Origin: Epiperipatus broadwayi
Lineage: Eukaryota > Onychophora > Udeonychophora > Euonychophora > Peripatidae
DNA length: 64,000 nucleotides
NCBI GenBank assembly: GCA_028023455.1
Contig: JAQFVV010012535.1
Coordinates: forward strand, 2,664,001 to 2,728,000
Direction: 5' to 3'
Positions within the stretch are counted from its first letter, which is position 1; each line of letters begins with the position of its first letter. Position numbers and translations under genes: made by a program. Of the stretch, positions 13,881 through 26,595 are shown piece after piece. The notes beneath the pieces were generated by a model. It was not told where the DNA came from. It worked only from the letters and a program-made list of their open reading frames with translations, and ran no database searches.

Positions 13881-14339
13881 GTAACCGGACCCGCATACAA
13901 CCGTTTTATTATGTCAGCTGTAACAATTTTCTGATGAGCATGTTGTAGGAAGGAGCTATCAATTGACATTCCTAATGCAGATGTTAATGCCTCCTACAAC
14001 AATATTTCCTGCTCATCAGAGGATGTAGTACGATAGAGACTGGAAACATCTAAATATTTCTATGTTTGGTTTCCCAAAAAGCGCCATTAGAGTTCCGTCT
14101 CACTACAACCTGACTTGCCTAGATCTAGTTATGCCAGACGTAGCTCAGAAGGCATGAGATTCTCATGAACAAGTGCTATAACTGATGAGTGATGCAATAA
14201 AACAAAACATAATTGGACAACTGGATAACCAATTTAATTTTTAGTAACAAAAAAAAAATTTATTAAATAACAATTAATTTGCAATTTCTAACAAAGTTCA
14301 TTTCTATTCACATGATAACTCATCTTCATTTTTACTTAT

Positions 14340-14702
14340 GAAAGAGTTAGAAGCAGTTCTTTTTTTTTATCAATAGTTCATTTACAAGTTCATTTATGAG
14401 AAGACGTTTGGAAACAGTCTAATTCAACAATAGTTCAATTTTGAATTCCTTTATGAGAAGAAGCTTGGAAATATTCTAATTCAACAATAGTTCATTTTGA
14501 ATTCATTTATGAGAAGAAGCCTGGAAATATTCTAATTCAACAATAGTTCATTTTGAATTCATTTATGAGAAGAAGCCTGGAAATATTCTAATTCAACAAT
14601 AGTTCATTTTGAATTCATTTATGAGAAGAAGCTTGGAAACATTCTAATTTAACAATAGTTCATTTTGAATTCATTTATGAGAAGAAGCTTGGAAACAGTC
14701 AA
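14340..14702. repeat. Minisatellite, 56-bp period
   Basis: About six units with the phrase AACAATAGTTCATTTTGAAT at 56-57 bp spacing (14426, 14483, 14539, 14595, 14651). Confidence 0.9.
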
Positions 14703-14782
14703 GCATTTATGGTTTATACAGCATTTCATTATTTTATGAATCATTATTGATTGGTAAACATTTAAACTTAGCAATTCTTGAT

Positions 14783-15552
14783 TTGTGGAGCATTTATCAT
14801 TTGGTAACCGAAGCATTTATAATTCAGTCAAATATAAAAGTATATTCATACACATAAACTCTGTTTGGCTTGTGGAGCATTTATCATTTAGTAATTGCAG
14901 CATTTATAATTTAGTCAAATATAAGAGTATATTCATACACATAAACTCTGTTTGGCTTGTGGAGCATTTATCATTTAGTAATTGCAGCATTTATAATTTA
15001 GTCAAATATAAGAGTATATTCATACACGTAAACTCTATTTGGCTTGTGGAGCATTTATCATTTAGTAATTGCAGCATTTATAATTTAGTCAAATATAAAA
15101 GTATATTCATATACATAAATTCTGTTTGGCTTGTGGAGCATTTATCATTTAGTAATTAAAGCATTTCTAATTTAGTCAAATATAGAGGTATATTCATACA
15201 CATAAACTCTGTTTGGCTTGTGGAGCATTTATCATTTAGTAATTGAAGCACTTCTAATCTAGTCAAATATAAAAGTATCTTCATACACATAAACTCTGTT
15301 TGGCTTGTGGAGCATTTATAATTTAGTCAAATATAAAATTATATTCATATACATAAACTCTGTTTGGCTTATGGAGCATTTATCATTTAGTAATTAAAGC
15401 ATTTCTAATTTAGTCAAATATAAGAGTATATTTATACACATAAACTCTGTTTGGCTTGTAGAGCATTTATAATTTAGTAATTAAAGAATTTCTAATTTAG
15501 TCAAATATAAGGGTATATTCATACACATGAATTCTGTTTGGCTTGTGGAGCA
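14783..15552. repeat. Minisatellite, 87-bp period
   Basis: About nine units beginning GTGGAGCATTTATCATTTAG, 87 bp in the best copies, with later units partly deleted. Because 87 is divisible by three, one strand stays open by chance in the first four units. Confidence 0.92.
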
Positions 15553-15599
15553 TTTCTAATCCATATAGTAAATACATTCAAATATTTTTATAAATAAAT

Positions 15600-15860
15600 T
15601 TGCGTATAACTATTTCATAATTTCATTTTATAACATATGATAAAGATGTTTTAATATTTTATAAAACAAATTCTAGGTAATTATTTCATAACTTCATTTT
15701 ATAACGTATGATAAAGATGTCTTAATATTTTATTAAACAAAACGTATGCAACCGTTTCATAAATTCACTTCATAACATATGATAAATATGTTTTAATATT
15801 TTATAAAAATAATTTTTATGTAGATATTTCATGATGTCAATTTATAATTTATGGTAAAAA
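15600..15860. repeat. Minisatellite, 71-bp period
   Basis: Four diverged units. TTTCATAA recurs near 15613, 15684, 15755 and 15827, followed each time by ATGATAAAGATGT-like sequence. Confidence 0.8.
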
Positions 15861-16451
15861 ATGTCTAAACATTCCTATAACATAATTACCTTCCAGTTTT
15901 GCAGTCTAGTTTACTCTAAAGAAGGCAGGTTATTTCATCTATGGAAAGTCATGGCATAGCGTGGAGAGAGTGAAGCCGCTAAATTACCCCATTGTTATTA
16001 TAATTCCTCTAGTAAAGCTTTCTTTTTCCATTTTCACGTTTTGTTAAAGCTTTATTTTAATGTATCAAAAGAATTAAGTAATACACTTTTTCTTTTTTTA
16101 AAAAAAATTTAATATGTTCTGCTTCTCTGTGTAAGACGAGAGAAAAAAAAAAGTTCTTTTCTTCCGACGACGTGCCTGATTTGAATACTGCCTCAGTTTA
16201 ACTCAAGTATCTTTTTTCTTTCTTTTTAATGATTGGATAATTAATTTCTTTTCTTTTTATTGAGACAGATAAAAAAAAATAAGATGACTTAACATTTTAT
16301 TCAATTCCATCAATCACAAAATTAAAAATATGATTTTTTTTTAAAACAAATCACAGCTTTTATTTCATTCCCAATTAGACTGAATCACGCTAGACATTTT
16401 TAAATGGGGGGGGGTATTGAATATTTATATGAGGAACAGCATATCTGTTTC

Positions 16452-16452
<1 letters not shown>

Positions 16453-16482
<30 letters not shown>

Positions 16483-16519
16483 GGAGAGGGAGGGAGAGGG
16501 AGAGAGAGAGAGAGAGAGA
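16453..16519. repeat. (AT)n then purine (AG/GGAGAG)n tract
   Basis: A short AT tract at the E6 LTR boundary, then about 48 bp of AG and GGGAGAG repeats. Confidence 0.95.
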
Positions 16520-16784
16520 TTATCATTAGCCTCTGCTTAACCAATGATAAAACATCGACAATCTATGGCAAAAATAAAATAATACCAATAATAACATACA
16601 TTCTTTTAGCTCTGACAATATTTAAACTTAGTTTACTGAGGTTATTAAAATCACTGAATGAAATCTGTATTTTAATTTGATTTATATACAATTTAACAAT
16701 CCTATGTTTGACCTAACTTTTATTTGAATACTAAGACTCATGAATATAACAGATAATGTTATATATTAAGTTTGTATCCTGTTC

Positions 16785-17153
16785 ATCCCTCTTACATCTA
16801 TTTAATGGATACTGTCCTATACATGAGGGGTCAGAGTGACTTTAGATCAACATGGGCATGGCAATAATATTAGCATCAGCATGGGATTTGAGATTTCATT
16901 ATCAGATTTTCAATGATATGGATGGCTGAAAAGTTGTAGGTTGCAGTGGATTGAAGCCTGTCCATTAAAGTATAAAGATTTGCTATCTTAATATAAACTG
17001 AGCATTGATTATATATATGTGTGAGAGATGATAGTCTGGACAAACTGATGAGTGCTGGTTTAGCATGAAATACGTATATTGGTGATTACTAGTTGTATGA
17101 GATAGTGTGGATAGTTGAAGGGTGCTTGAAAATCTGAGTTCAAATCCTCTATA

Positions 17154-17157
<4 letters not shown>
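16785..17157 (+). repeat. Family A SINE-like repeat, near full-length
   Basis: Contains the family landmarks in order: CATGAGGGGTCAGAGTGACT, GATCAACATGGGCATGGC, GAGCATTGATTATATAT, GACAAACTGATGAGTGCTGG, and the end GAAAATCTGAGTTCAAATCC. It is followed by (TA)n and then E1. Confidence 0.75.
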
Positions 17158-17186
<29 letters not shown>

Positions 17187-17189
<3 letters not shown>

Positions 17190-19894
17190 AACAGTCAGAA
17201 TCGTCTATCTCGCTAACACACTGCAGAATCCAAACCCCAGACATGAAACTGAACATTCTAGGAGGGGTGTTGCCTTCTAGATATACTAAGTTCAAATCTA
17301 AAGTCCAAATTTCACAGCACCATCTACATGATAATGCATCTGATTCCACTAATAGTATAACCTTTGACCGGTGCCTGGTGGTCAGGGAGAAACAAAAGAT
17401 TCTATACTAAAAGAAGCTTGGGTGGCTAATTAACGTCTATGGATTTACAAAAGAAATGCAGAAAATATATATATAGACCAAGACAGTGATAGGAATCAAT
17501 AAAATGAGATATCAAATTTAGTTTTAAATAATTTCACAAAATTTATTTATATAAATTATATATATAATGCCACTGTCTGCTTATATGAGACAGGGACACA
17601 TATTAAATAATTGTTGGCATTATATTCAAATAAATGACAAAAGGGTTTTAAAGCAAAGTGATATATTCTATTCCTCAGGCTAATAGCATTATGATAATGT
17701 GCTTGATGAGATAGGAACATGTGCGAGGTGCTTTGAGCAATTATACAAGTTTAAGAAAATATTTGAAAATTAAGTGCTCTAAAATATTTATTGATTTCGA
17801 GAATAGTACAGATAAAAGCTTACTAAGCAACAAAATGGGAATGTGATCAAAGCATTTATTCGATAATAATAATAATAAAGTTACATTGGGAGGTCAGTAT
17901 TGCTGATAATGAATTTATTAAAGTTGGAGGGTGTGACACGTTTAAGTCACGGATGCTTTGTAAAATAAATATACAAATAAAACAATATTGAATATCTGGA
18001 ATGATTATGGAGGGCATCTCACCGCTAATCCACAGGAAAGTATTTTATGAACAGCCAAAACTTAGCGACTGTGTGACAATTGCATTTAATTCCCAGGTGT
18101 GTCATTTGGGGACACACTCTGCCTGGAAGCTGCAAGCGAAAAGAACGGACTTGGCCGTGTAAAGAATCTTTGGAAAAGTAAAACAAAGCGGTCTCTACAA
18201 CCAATTCATGTACCAGCAATATGAGACTAGTGTATATAAAACATACTAAATGGGTTTTACTTGGATTGAGAGAAATGCCCAATCAAATTCCCAGAAATTC
18301 ATTTAAAAGGGTCCGCACATTCTCGACATCAATGATGAACTTTGTAATTAAAGTAGAACATGGTAATTAAAATAGGAAAATGCATGCTTAAGGGTTTGAA
18401 AAGTAAGTATTGATTTATATATGCAATCATGCATTAGGGGACACATTTAATCATTGACCTCACACATACTCTCATATTAGATTAAAATCAATAACATGTA
18501 GATTTTAAACTATGTAATTATATTATATATTAAAGAAAAGAATCGCCCTCGAACAAGTGATTTGCAAGATAATAAAATTGGAAAATTATTTAGAAATTTA
18601 AAATATGCCTTCATAGTGCATCTTATTTTCATCAAAGCTAATAATTTCCTCGGTCAAAGATGATTCTGACACATTATCATAATAAAATAACAGAAAGCTT
18701 AATCAATAGAAAATATTAACGCAAGGATAGAGAGCAAAATGTTGAGTATATTTAAACACGTTAAAAAAATACATAATGAAGTTATGTGAAATATAAGAAA
18801 AACAATTTAAACTAGCTATAGCATGTTAGTTATCACAAGAGCTCTTGGGTTAATTTAGGTTACCTTTGGAGACGCATTTGCAGGTAGATGTTCAGCAGGT
18901 TTTATAATTCAGCAGCAAAATCTGGAATGTTCATATTTTTGCAGCAGCAGCAGTTCCGGGGTTCCTTATGTGATAGCTTCCTATGGTCTGGAGCAGCGGC
19001 TGGCTATTCCGAGAGGACATAGCCATCTTGACACCTCTATTCTGTCATGTCAAGGTTAGAAAATTATTAGAATAGAACTCAGAATGATTTCTCTTAGAAA
19101 CATTAGAATGGAGAACAAAAGAAAACCCTCCTTTTTATATTAGAAATTAACAATAGAACTGCCCTGGAGTGTTACAAAAGTATATCGGACTTATCAGCTG
19201 TAATCAAATCTATCCGAATGACTAAAGGAATTCAACATTAATTAATTTCTTTTGTTAATTTCCCTGTCGACATTCGAATTACAAACTAGATTTAATTAAA
19301 AATTACTTTTATTAATTAAAGAAAACCTTAAGTGGACATCTGCTGTTTTTAGATAAACTTATAGAACATTAACTAATTAAACTATTGTCCCTTATTTATT
19401 TTAACAGAAATATTTGGAATGACTTTTATTAAATTAAATGAAAATTATTTTACTTTTCAATTGCAATATTTGAATCCATTTACTAAATGAATATTTACTA
19501 AATGAATTTTATTTTAAATCAAAATATATTACGACGGTAATATATATTTGTAAATAGATTCAAACAAAATAACTTTAACAATTTATAATTTTGATATGTT
19601 TTAAAATGCATATCATAGTATGTGCGCAATTATGACCTATATAACCTACTTTTTAAATAAATCTAAATTATGTGAACATATACATAATCCATAATATTTT
19701 ATTTATTTGGGAATGAATTATACTTATATATAATACGAGCACTGTACTCGTGGTTTTAAAATTAGGTGGGATTTTCGGTATATAAAAGTATTGCAGACAC
19801 ACTACGATAGATTGGGTTCAAACTAAGGTATAAGGGTAGAAAATAGGTGAGAAAAGGTGAAACGAAGATCTGCATAGCAGACCTTACTGTTTCA
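17187..19894 (-). repeat. E1 3' LTR
   Basis: 2708 bp. A minus-strand TATA box, TATAAAAAGG, is at 19130-19139 and probably marks the U3 promoter. A CAG-rich run (GCAGCAGCAGCAG, near 18940) and AT-rich sequence fill the rest. No supported ORF; the short ORF at 18025-18282 recurs in the other LTR simply because the two are copies. Confidence 0.9.
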
Positions 19895-19905
19895 CATTCC
19901 CTTAG
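19895..19905 (-). promoter_or_regulatory. E1 polypurine tract
   Basis: On the minus strand, CTAAGGGAATG directly precedes the LTR start TGAAACAG. E2 has the same sequence in the same place. Confidence 0.7.
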
Positions 19906-20214
19906 TGATGGAACAAAAAAATTGTTAAAAAAAAGATCTTACAACAAGTGTCCACCTATGAAGCCTTCATAAAAAATTTACAAGATAACCCATAATGTAC
20001 AGGATATAAATATAATGAAGAAACGAAACTGAATTATATACCCAGGTCATATTAATAAATCTACCATCTAGCGAACATTTTCTATTATCTACCTCCCTTC
20101 AACAAAATTTTATTTAAAAATCTAATAGTTTAACACTGTTTATATCCAATCTCCTTTCTCATTTATCCTGTGACGTGTCCATTTTTTTTTGTTGTTGTTG
20201 TTTTAAAAAAACTA

Positions 20215-20877
20215 CTATAATCCTGGGTCTGGTGGGTAATAACTGCCTTTATATTTTAATAATTGCAGTCTCAGATTATCAGGCCTCATTACCTTGTCTG
20301 GCGGTTCTTTAGCCCAGGGACTGAAATCCAGAGTGGTTGTTAATAACTGTAGCTTTAGGCTGTCACAATTATTTGCTTTATTGGGTGGCTCCTTGGCCCA
20401 TGGGCTGAAATCCAGTGCCATCATTGTTTTCACTATTTCCTTTATTCAATATATTCTTGCTATATCAGGTGGCATATTTTCCTGGTTTTTTTTAAGTACT
20501 TTGATGGTGGTGGTAAGCATGGTTAGCTGGCTTTGAATCCCTAAGTCTCGTATATCCTTTGCTGGAAATATCCTGTCTAAATATAGTTTGGGACATTTTG
20601 TTACTTCATGAAATATTTTAGTGTTGAACTTGGTTGGCTGAGTTCGAGGTCCCAGGTCTGGTGTATCAGTTTTCTTTGTGGAATCATTTGTCTCAACTTT
20701 ATGGTTCAGTAGTTTATCTTCCATCTCTTGCCATCCAGGGAGGAGTCTGTACAGCACTCTAAGTTCCTCACCTCTCCTTCAGATTTCTTCTTCCCATCTT
20801 TTTGCTCTTTCTTCACCTTGCTTAAACAATTCTATAATAGTCCAGAAATGTACATCATTGGTATCCATATTTTCCAT
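20215..20877 (-). pseudogene. gag: E1 gag, one frame with two in-frame TGA codons
   Basis: A single frame of 220 codons from ATG at 20877 (MENMDTNDVHFW) to the stop at 20215, interrupted by TGA at 20781-20779 and 20448-20446. The N-terminus is charged and coiled-coil-like (ELFKQGEERAKRWEEEI). No capsid-type WW motif is visible, so the core seems deleted. The C-terminal third holds two copies of a DFSPWAKEPPxK motif and ends YYPPDPGL, matching E2 (DFSPWANELPDK and YYPPDPGE). No protease, RT or integrase remnants were found between this frame and either LTR. It could not make a full protein without readthrough or recoding. Confidence 0.7.
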
Positions 20878-21495
20878 GGCCTTGGATGTTATCGTGATTG
20901 ATGATGATGATGATTTTTTCTTTTATTTTATTGCTAACTATTTAATATATCCTAAAAAAATTATTAAACTGTTTTACGATTATCTCTATTTTATTTATTT
21001 TTATTCCTTGTTTAACTCTGCGATTATTATGTTTGATTATAACTTTATTAATGGCTAATAGGCTATCTCCCTCACAGTTCTGTTGGCCTAGTTGCTGATT
21101 TTACATTTATCACTAAACCCCCAACTACTGCTTTTACTACTGCTAAAATTTCTTGTTTAAATCTGCTGCCAACATATATATTTTACTGCCCATATATATA
21201 TAGATTTCTTAAATTTTACCTGTCAAAATATTTCGCTAACATATATATTTTTAAACTCAAGCAATTTTTATTTATATATGTTAACATTCGCTAGATCCGG
21301 GTATACTTATTTTGTTCCTTCTTATTTAAGATTAGCATATATATATTTTTATTTACATAATTATTGATCCGATTCACGTCTCATTATTTGGTCTAAGAAA
21401 AATTTACACACGTTGGAAAAAAACAAATTACATATAAAAGAATTTAGCCTGGTGACAAAATTTATTTTAGAAGTAACTCCGTTTAATGAAATTAC

Positions 21496-21516
21496 CCTTG
21501 GGCGCCATGTCACCAG
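21496..21516 (-). promoter_or_regulatory. Second PBS-like motif in E1 leader
   Basis: On the minus strand, GGTGACA is followed immediately by TGGCGCCCAAGGG. This looks like an LTR end plus a tRNA-Lys-type PBS, about 640 bp inside the element. It may be a relic of an older LTR/PBS junction. Confidence 0.4.
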
Positions 21517-22112
21517 TTAAAAGGATCCATAGACTGTTAGCTTCCCAAAATGAATTTTAATAACTATTCCATTTAACTATGGGCACTCGTTAAAACATTC
21601 ACATTTTTTTATTGATTACAACATTTTATTTATTATTGAATTCCATACGATAGCCTATTACATATCTAGGTCATTACCGTACAAAATTATATTATGCTAT
21701 CTTGCATGTTGAGCCGATAAAACTTTATTTTGATAGAAAAATACAATATTTGAAATATTCATAGATTGTCACAATATTCACTTGGGACAATATTTAAGTA
21801 ATTTACGCTATGCGTACATAGCGTGATTTAAATGAAACAATAAATACAGATAAATACAGATGGCTCGTATTGCACTATAGCAAGTTTGGACAAGTTCTGA
21901 TTATATAGAATAAGTAATTGAATGCCCGAGTCAAACAAAACATGAAATATATACGCAAATAGATAATATAGAGTTTGAAAAATATTATATATCAAAAATA
22001 TAAAGGATTTGAGTGATTAAATACAAAACAAAATGCTAAAATTAAGCTACAGGGATGTGGGTGTTTATATAATTAAGATCTACAGAGATGTGGGTGTTTA
22101 AATAATCGAGGC

Positions 22113-22131
22113 TCCACGTTTGTGCAAGCCA
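22113..22131 (-). promoter_or_regulatory. E1 PBS-like motif
   Basis: On the minus strand, TGGCTTGCACAAACGTGGAG lies 22 bases after the LTR end. With the E2 version (TGGCGCTTTACAATGTGAGG) it suggests an ancestral TGGCGCCCAACGTGGGGC-like tRNA-Lys PBS. The large spacer is odd but identical in both elements. Confidence 0.45.
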
Positions 22132-22153
22132 TGGACCTGGAAAAAAAATACTA

Positions 22154-24880
22154 TGTAACAGTCAGAATCATCTATCTCGCTAACACACTGCAGAATTCAA
22201 ACCCCAGACATGAAACTGAACATTCTAGGAGGGGTTGCCTTCTAGATATACTACATTCGAACCTAAAGTCCAAATTTCACAGCGCCATCTACATGATAAT
22301 GCATCTGATGTCACTACTAGTATAACCTTTGACTGGTGCCTGGTGGTCAGGGAGAAGCAAAAGACTCTATACTAAAAGAAGCTTGGGTGGCTAATTAACG
22401 TCTATGGATTTACAAAAGAAATGCAAAAAATATATATATAGACCGAGACAGTGATAGGAATCAATAAAATAAGATATCAAATTTAGTTTTAAATAATTTC
22501 ACAAAATTTATTTATATAAATTATATATATAACACCACTGTCTGCTTATATGAGACAGGGATGCGTATTAAATAAGTGTTGACATTATATTCCAAAAAAT
22601 GACAAAAGGGTTTTAAAGCAAAATGATATATTCTATTCCTCGGGCTATATTCTATTCCTCGGGCTAATAGCATTACGATAATGTGCTTGATGAGATAGGA
22701 ATATGTGCGAGGTGCTTTTGAGCAATTATACAAGTTTAAGAAAATATTTGAAAATTAAGTGCTCTAAAATATTTATTGATTTCGATAATAGTACGGATAA
22801 AAGCTTACTAAGCAACAAAACGGGAATGTGATCAAAGCATTTATTCAATAATAATAATAATAAAGTTACATTGGGAGGTCAGTATTGCTGATAATGAATT
22901 TATTAAAGTTGGAGGGTGTGACATGTTTAAGTCACGGATGCTTTCTAAAATAAATATACAAATAAAACAATATTGAATATCCGGAATGATTACGGAGGGC
23001 ATCTCGCCGCTAATCCACAGGAAAGTATTTTATGAATATCCAAAACTTAGTGACTGTGTGACAATTGCGTTTAATCCCAGGTGTGTCATTTGGGGACACA
23101 CTCTGCCTGGAAGCTGCAAGCGAAAAGAACGGAATTGGCCGTGTAAAGAATCTTTGGAAAAGTAAAACAAAGCGGTCTCTACAACCAATTCATGTACCAG
23201 CAATATGAGACTAGTGTATATAAAACATACTAAATGGGTTTTACTTGGATTGAGAGAAATGCCCAATCAAATTCCCAGAAATTCATTTAAAAGGGTCCGC
23301 ACATTCTCGACATCAATGATGAACTTTGTAATTAAAGTAGAACATGGTAATTAAAATAGGAAAATGCATGCTTGAGGGTTTGAATAGTAAGTATAGATTT
23401 ATATACGCAATCATGCACTAGGGGACACATTTAATCATTGACCTCACACATACTCTCATATTAGATTAAAATCAATAACATGTAGATTTTAAACTATGTG
23501 ATTATATTATATATTAAAGAAAAAAATCGCCCTCGAACGAGTGATTTGCAAGATAATAAAATTGGAAAATTATTTAGAAATTTAAAATATGCCTTCATAG
23601 TGGCGTCTTATTTTCATCAAAGGGAATAATTTCCTCGGTCAAAGATGATTCTGACACATTATCATAATAAAATAACAGAAAGCTTAATCAATAGAAAATA
23701 TTAACCCAAGGATAGAGAGCAAAATGTTGAGTATATTTAAACACGTTAAAGAAATACATAATGAAGTTATGTGAAATATAAGAAAAACAATTTAAAATAG
23801 CTATAGCATGTTAGTTATCACAAGAGCTCTTGGGTTAATTTAGGTTACCTTTGGAGACGCATTTGCAGGTAGATGTTCAGCAGGTTTTATAATTCAGCAG
23901 CAAAATCTGGAATGTTCATATTTTTGCAGCAGCAGCAGTTCCGGGGTTCCTTATGTGATAGCTTCCGATGGTCTGGAGCAGCGGCTGGCTATTCGAAGAG
24001 GACATAGCCATCTTGACACCTCTATTCTGTCATGTCAAGGTTAGAAAATTATTAGAATAGAACTCAGAATGATTTCTCTTAGAAACATTAGAATGGAGAA
24101 CAAAAGAAAACCCTCCTTTTTATATTAGAAATTAACAATAGAACTGCCCTGGAGTGTTACAAAAGTATATCGGACTTATCAGCTGTAATCAAATCTATCC
24201 GAATGACTAAAGGAATTCAACATTAATTAATTTCTTTTGTTAATTTCCCTGTCGACATTCGAATTACAAACTAGATTTAATTAAAAATTACTTTTATTAA
24301 TTAAAGAAAACCTTAAGTGGACATCTGCTGTTTTTAGATAAACTTATAGAACATTAACTAATTAAACTATTGTCCCTTATTTATTTTAACAGAAATATTT
24401 GGAATGACTTTTATTAAATTAAATGAAAATTATTTTACTTTTCAATTGCAATATTTGAATCTATTTACTAAATGAATATTTACTAAATGAATTTTATTTT
24501 AAATCAAAATATATTACGACGGTAATATATATTTGTAAATAGATTCAAACAAAATAACTTTAACAATTTATAATTTTGATATGTTTTAAAATGCATATCA
24601 TAGTGTGTGCACAATTATGACCTATATAACCTACTTTTTAAATAAATCTAAATTATGTGAACATATACATAATCCATAATATTTTATTTATTTGGGAATG
24701 AATTATACTTATATATAATACGAGCATTGTACTCGTGGTTTTAAAATTAGGTGGGATTTTCGGTATATAAGAGTATTGCAGACACACTACAATAGATTGG
24801 GGTTCAAACTAAGGTATGAGGGTAGGAAATAGGTGAGAAAAGGTGAAACAAAGATCTGCAAAGCAGACCTTACTGTTTCA
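22154..24880 (-). repeat. E1 5' LTR
   Basis: 2727 bp, co-linear with the 3' LTR. A TATA box (TATAAAAAGG) is at 24115-24124 on the minus strand. It has a short local duplication (TATATTCTATTCCTCGGGC, about 22627-22665) absent from the other LTR, showing change after insertion. Confidence 0.9.
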
Positions 24881-25099
24881 ATATGTATATATTGATATGA
24901 TGATTTTCATGGGTTGCATATATAAAAGACATAGACATATTTGCCATTTCATCCATGTTCAAAAATTTAAATATTGATATATCGACATTTTGACTTGATC
25001 ACACAAGTCATCTACTGGGTGATAAAAGGTAGAAAGATAGTTGTAGAGGTCACTGATTTGAAAAAAAATGTTCAAATTCCACCAATAGCAAAAATGTTA

Positions 25100-25420
25100 A
25101 ATTAAAAATGTTTTTTAAAAAAATCTTTCCAAATAGGAGGAAATTTGCCTTTATCATCTCGCTTATTGATAGAATCTGGCCGTTTCAGTATCTCAATGGC
25201 TTCTCTAATTTTGCACTGGTAGACATTATTACATATGGATCCTGGTACTAGAAAAATCAATTTTATGATCTGAATCTATAGTATGAGGTGAGAGTGCTGA
25301 TGATGATGAGTGTTGTTTAACTGCAATAGCATGCTCATCTCTCCTAACACTGATGCAACAATTGCTCATACCTATGTAAGAAGCTTTTCAATTTTTACAT
25401 GAGATTTGATAAACACTATG
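25100..25420 (-). pseudogene. PLE GIY-YIG nuclease remnant (minus arm)
   Basis: Complementary to the plus-arm nuclease region (26596-26919). Landmarks such as the LRRDEHA-type segment and the final ISEI-type tail can be traced through frame changes. Not open. Confidence 0.65.
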
Positions 25421-25542
25421 AGATTCAAGAGGGATTGAATCCTTAGGCTTGGGTATTATATTGCTGATCTTTTGATGAGTAGAAAATGCTGTATTTATAT
25501 TATAGCGTTCTAATATATGTCCAGTACTGTCTGTAGTTCGTT

Positions 25543-25990
25543 TTATATATGGAACAAAAATCCTAATAGCTGATTTATCATCTTTTTGTTTCCTATTTTG
25601 TCCATTTTGGGCTTGAAATAGGCTGTTTTTATAAATTTATAATTATAACTATTTGCTAATAAAACACTATTACTATGATTTACTTTTTCTTTCAGATGTG
25701 ACTTATCTGAAAGATTAATTGTTCTATTTAAAAGAGTTTTGGTTACAGAAACTATCTGAATTGGGTGATGATAAGAATGGAAATGTAAATATCTGTCCGT
25801 GTGTGTATTCTTTCTGTAAATCGAAAAAGATAAACTATTTGGTGTTCTGGTGACTAGAACATCAAGAAAAGGGAGTTTTCTGTCAGACTCTGTCTCCATT
25901 GTAAATTTAATATGAGGATGCATATTATTAAAAAAAATCATCTAATTTATTTCTTCCGTGTTGCCATATGACAAAAGTGTCATCTATCTA
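25543..25990 (-). pseudogene. PLE reverse transcriptase fragment (minus arm)
   Basis: Starts at the IDD catalytic motif and continues through KLPFLDVLVTR, YRKNTHTDRYLHFHSYH and the thumb region; it stops at FLFHI. The FLDVLVTR and YRK..HTD..LH phrases are hallmarks of PLE RTs after motif C. All upstream RT motifs are missing. Confidence 0.85.
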
Positions 25991-26016
25991 TCTTTAAAAC
26001 CTTTCATTTGACTCAG

Positions 26017-26419
26017 ATACATAGATGACACTTTTGTCATATGGCAACGTGGAAGAAATAAATTAGATGATTCTTTCATAGATTTAAATAATATATATCC
26101 TCATATTAACTTTATAATGGAAACAGAGTCTGATGGAAAACTTCCTTTTCTTGATGGTCTAGTCAGTAGAACACCAAATAACTTATCTTTTTTGATTTAC
26201 AGAAAGAATACACATACGGATAGATATTTACATTTACGTTCTCATTATCACCCAACTCAGATAGTTTCTGTAGCCAAAACTTTTTTAAATAGAGCACTTA
26301 ACCTTTCAGGTAAGTCACATCTGAAAAAAAAAATAAATCATATTAATAGTGTTTTATTAGCAAATAGTTATAATTGTAACTTTATAAAAACAAGATTATT
26401 TCAAACCCAAAATGGATAA
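26017..26419 (+). pseudogene. PLE reverse transcriptase fragment (plus arm)
   Basis: RYIDDTFVIW near the start, then KLPFLDGLVSRT and YRKNTHTDRYLHLRSHYHP, closely matching the minus arm. An additional in-frame block lies near 26085. The frame is lost after QTQNG (26417). Confidence 0.85.
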
Positions 26420-26595
26420 AATAGGAAACAAAAAGATGATAAATCAGCTATTAGGATTTGTGTTCCATATGTAAAAGGAACTACAGACAGTATTGCACGT
26501 ATATTAAAACGCTATATTATAAATGCAACATTTTCTACTCATCAAAAGATCAGATATATAATAACCAAGCCTAAGAATTCAATCCCTCTTGAGTC

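Larger units (their letters stand above)
13880..16452 (-). mobile_element. Element E6: 5' LTR (2573 bp)
   Basis: The left boundary is TGTAACCGG, directly adjoining the PBS-like array. The right boundary is ACAGCATATCTGTTTCA followed by (AT)n. The right terminus closely matches the E1 LTR terminus (CTTACTGTTTCA). In element orientation the LTR starts TGAAACAG and ends CCGGTTACA. It contains three tandem arrays (56, 87 and 71 bp periods). No ORF of note; an apparent 124-codon ORF at 14785-15159 is just the 87-bp repeat (29 codons per unit). The 3' LTR is not seen because of the gap. Confidence 0.7.
17187..24880 (-). mobile_element. Element E1: complete gag-only LTR retrotransposon
   Basis: Terminal repeats of about 2.7 kb (17187-19894 and 22154-24880, roughly 98% identical by eye) flank 2.26 kb. 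In element orientation the LTR begins TGAAACAGT and ends ACTGTTACA, an imperfect terminal inverted repeat. Flanks are ATAT on both sides (17183-17186 and 24881-24884), a 4-bp TSD, although the left side is a TA tract so this is weak. A polypurine tract and PBS-like motif are in the correct places. The interior carries only a broken gag. It belongs with E2 (36581-44058), which shares termini, PPT and leader. Confidence 0.85.

Noticed and set aside
14785-15159. 124-codon ORF with repeated VEHLSF motif
   Set aside because: It is the 87-bp minisatellite read through; 87 is a multiple of three, and other copies contain stops and indels.
14340-15860. Possible CRISPR array
   Set aside because: Whole units of 56, 87 and 71 bp repeat without unique spacers; eukaryotic minisatellites.
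16417-16680. 87-codon ORF over the (AT)n and (AG)n tracts
   Set aside because: Made of microsatellite sequence (YIYIYI, EGEGGRGRERE).
18025-23266. Repeated ORF starting MGISLNPSKTHLV at 18025-18282 and 23030-23266
   Set aside because: Present in both E1 LTRs and differing by a frame change near the end; best read as LTR sequence.
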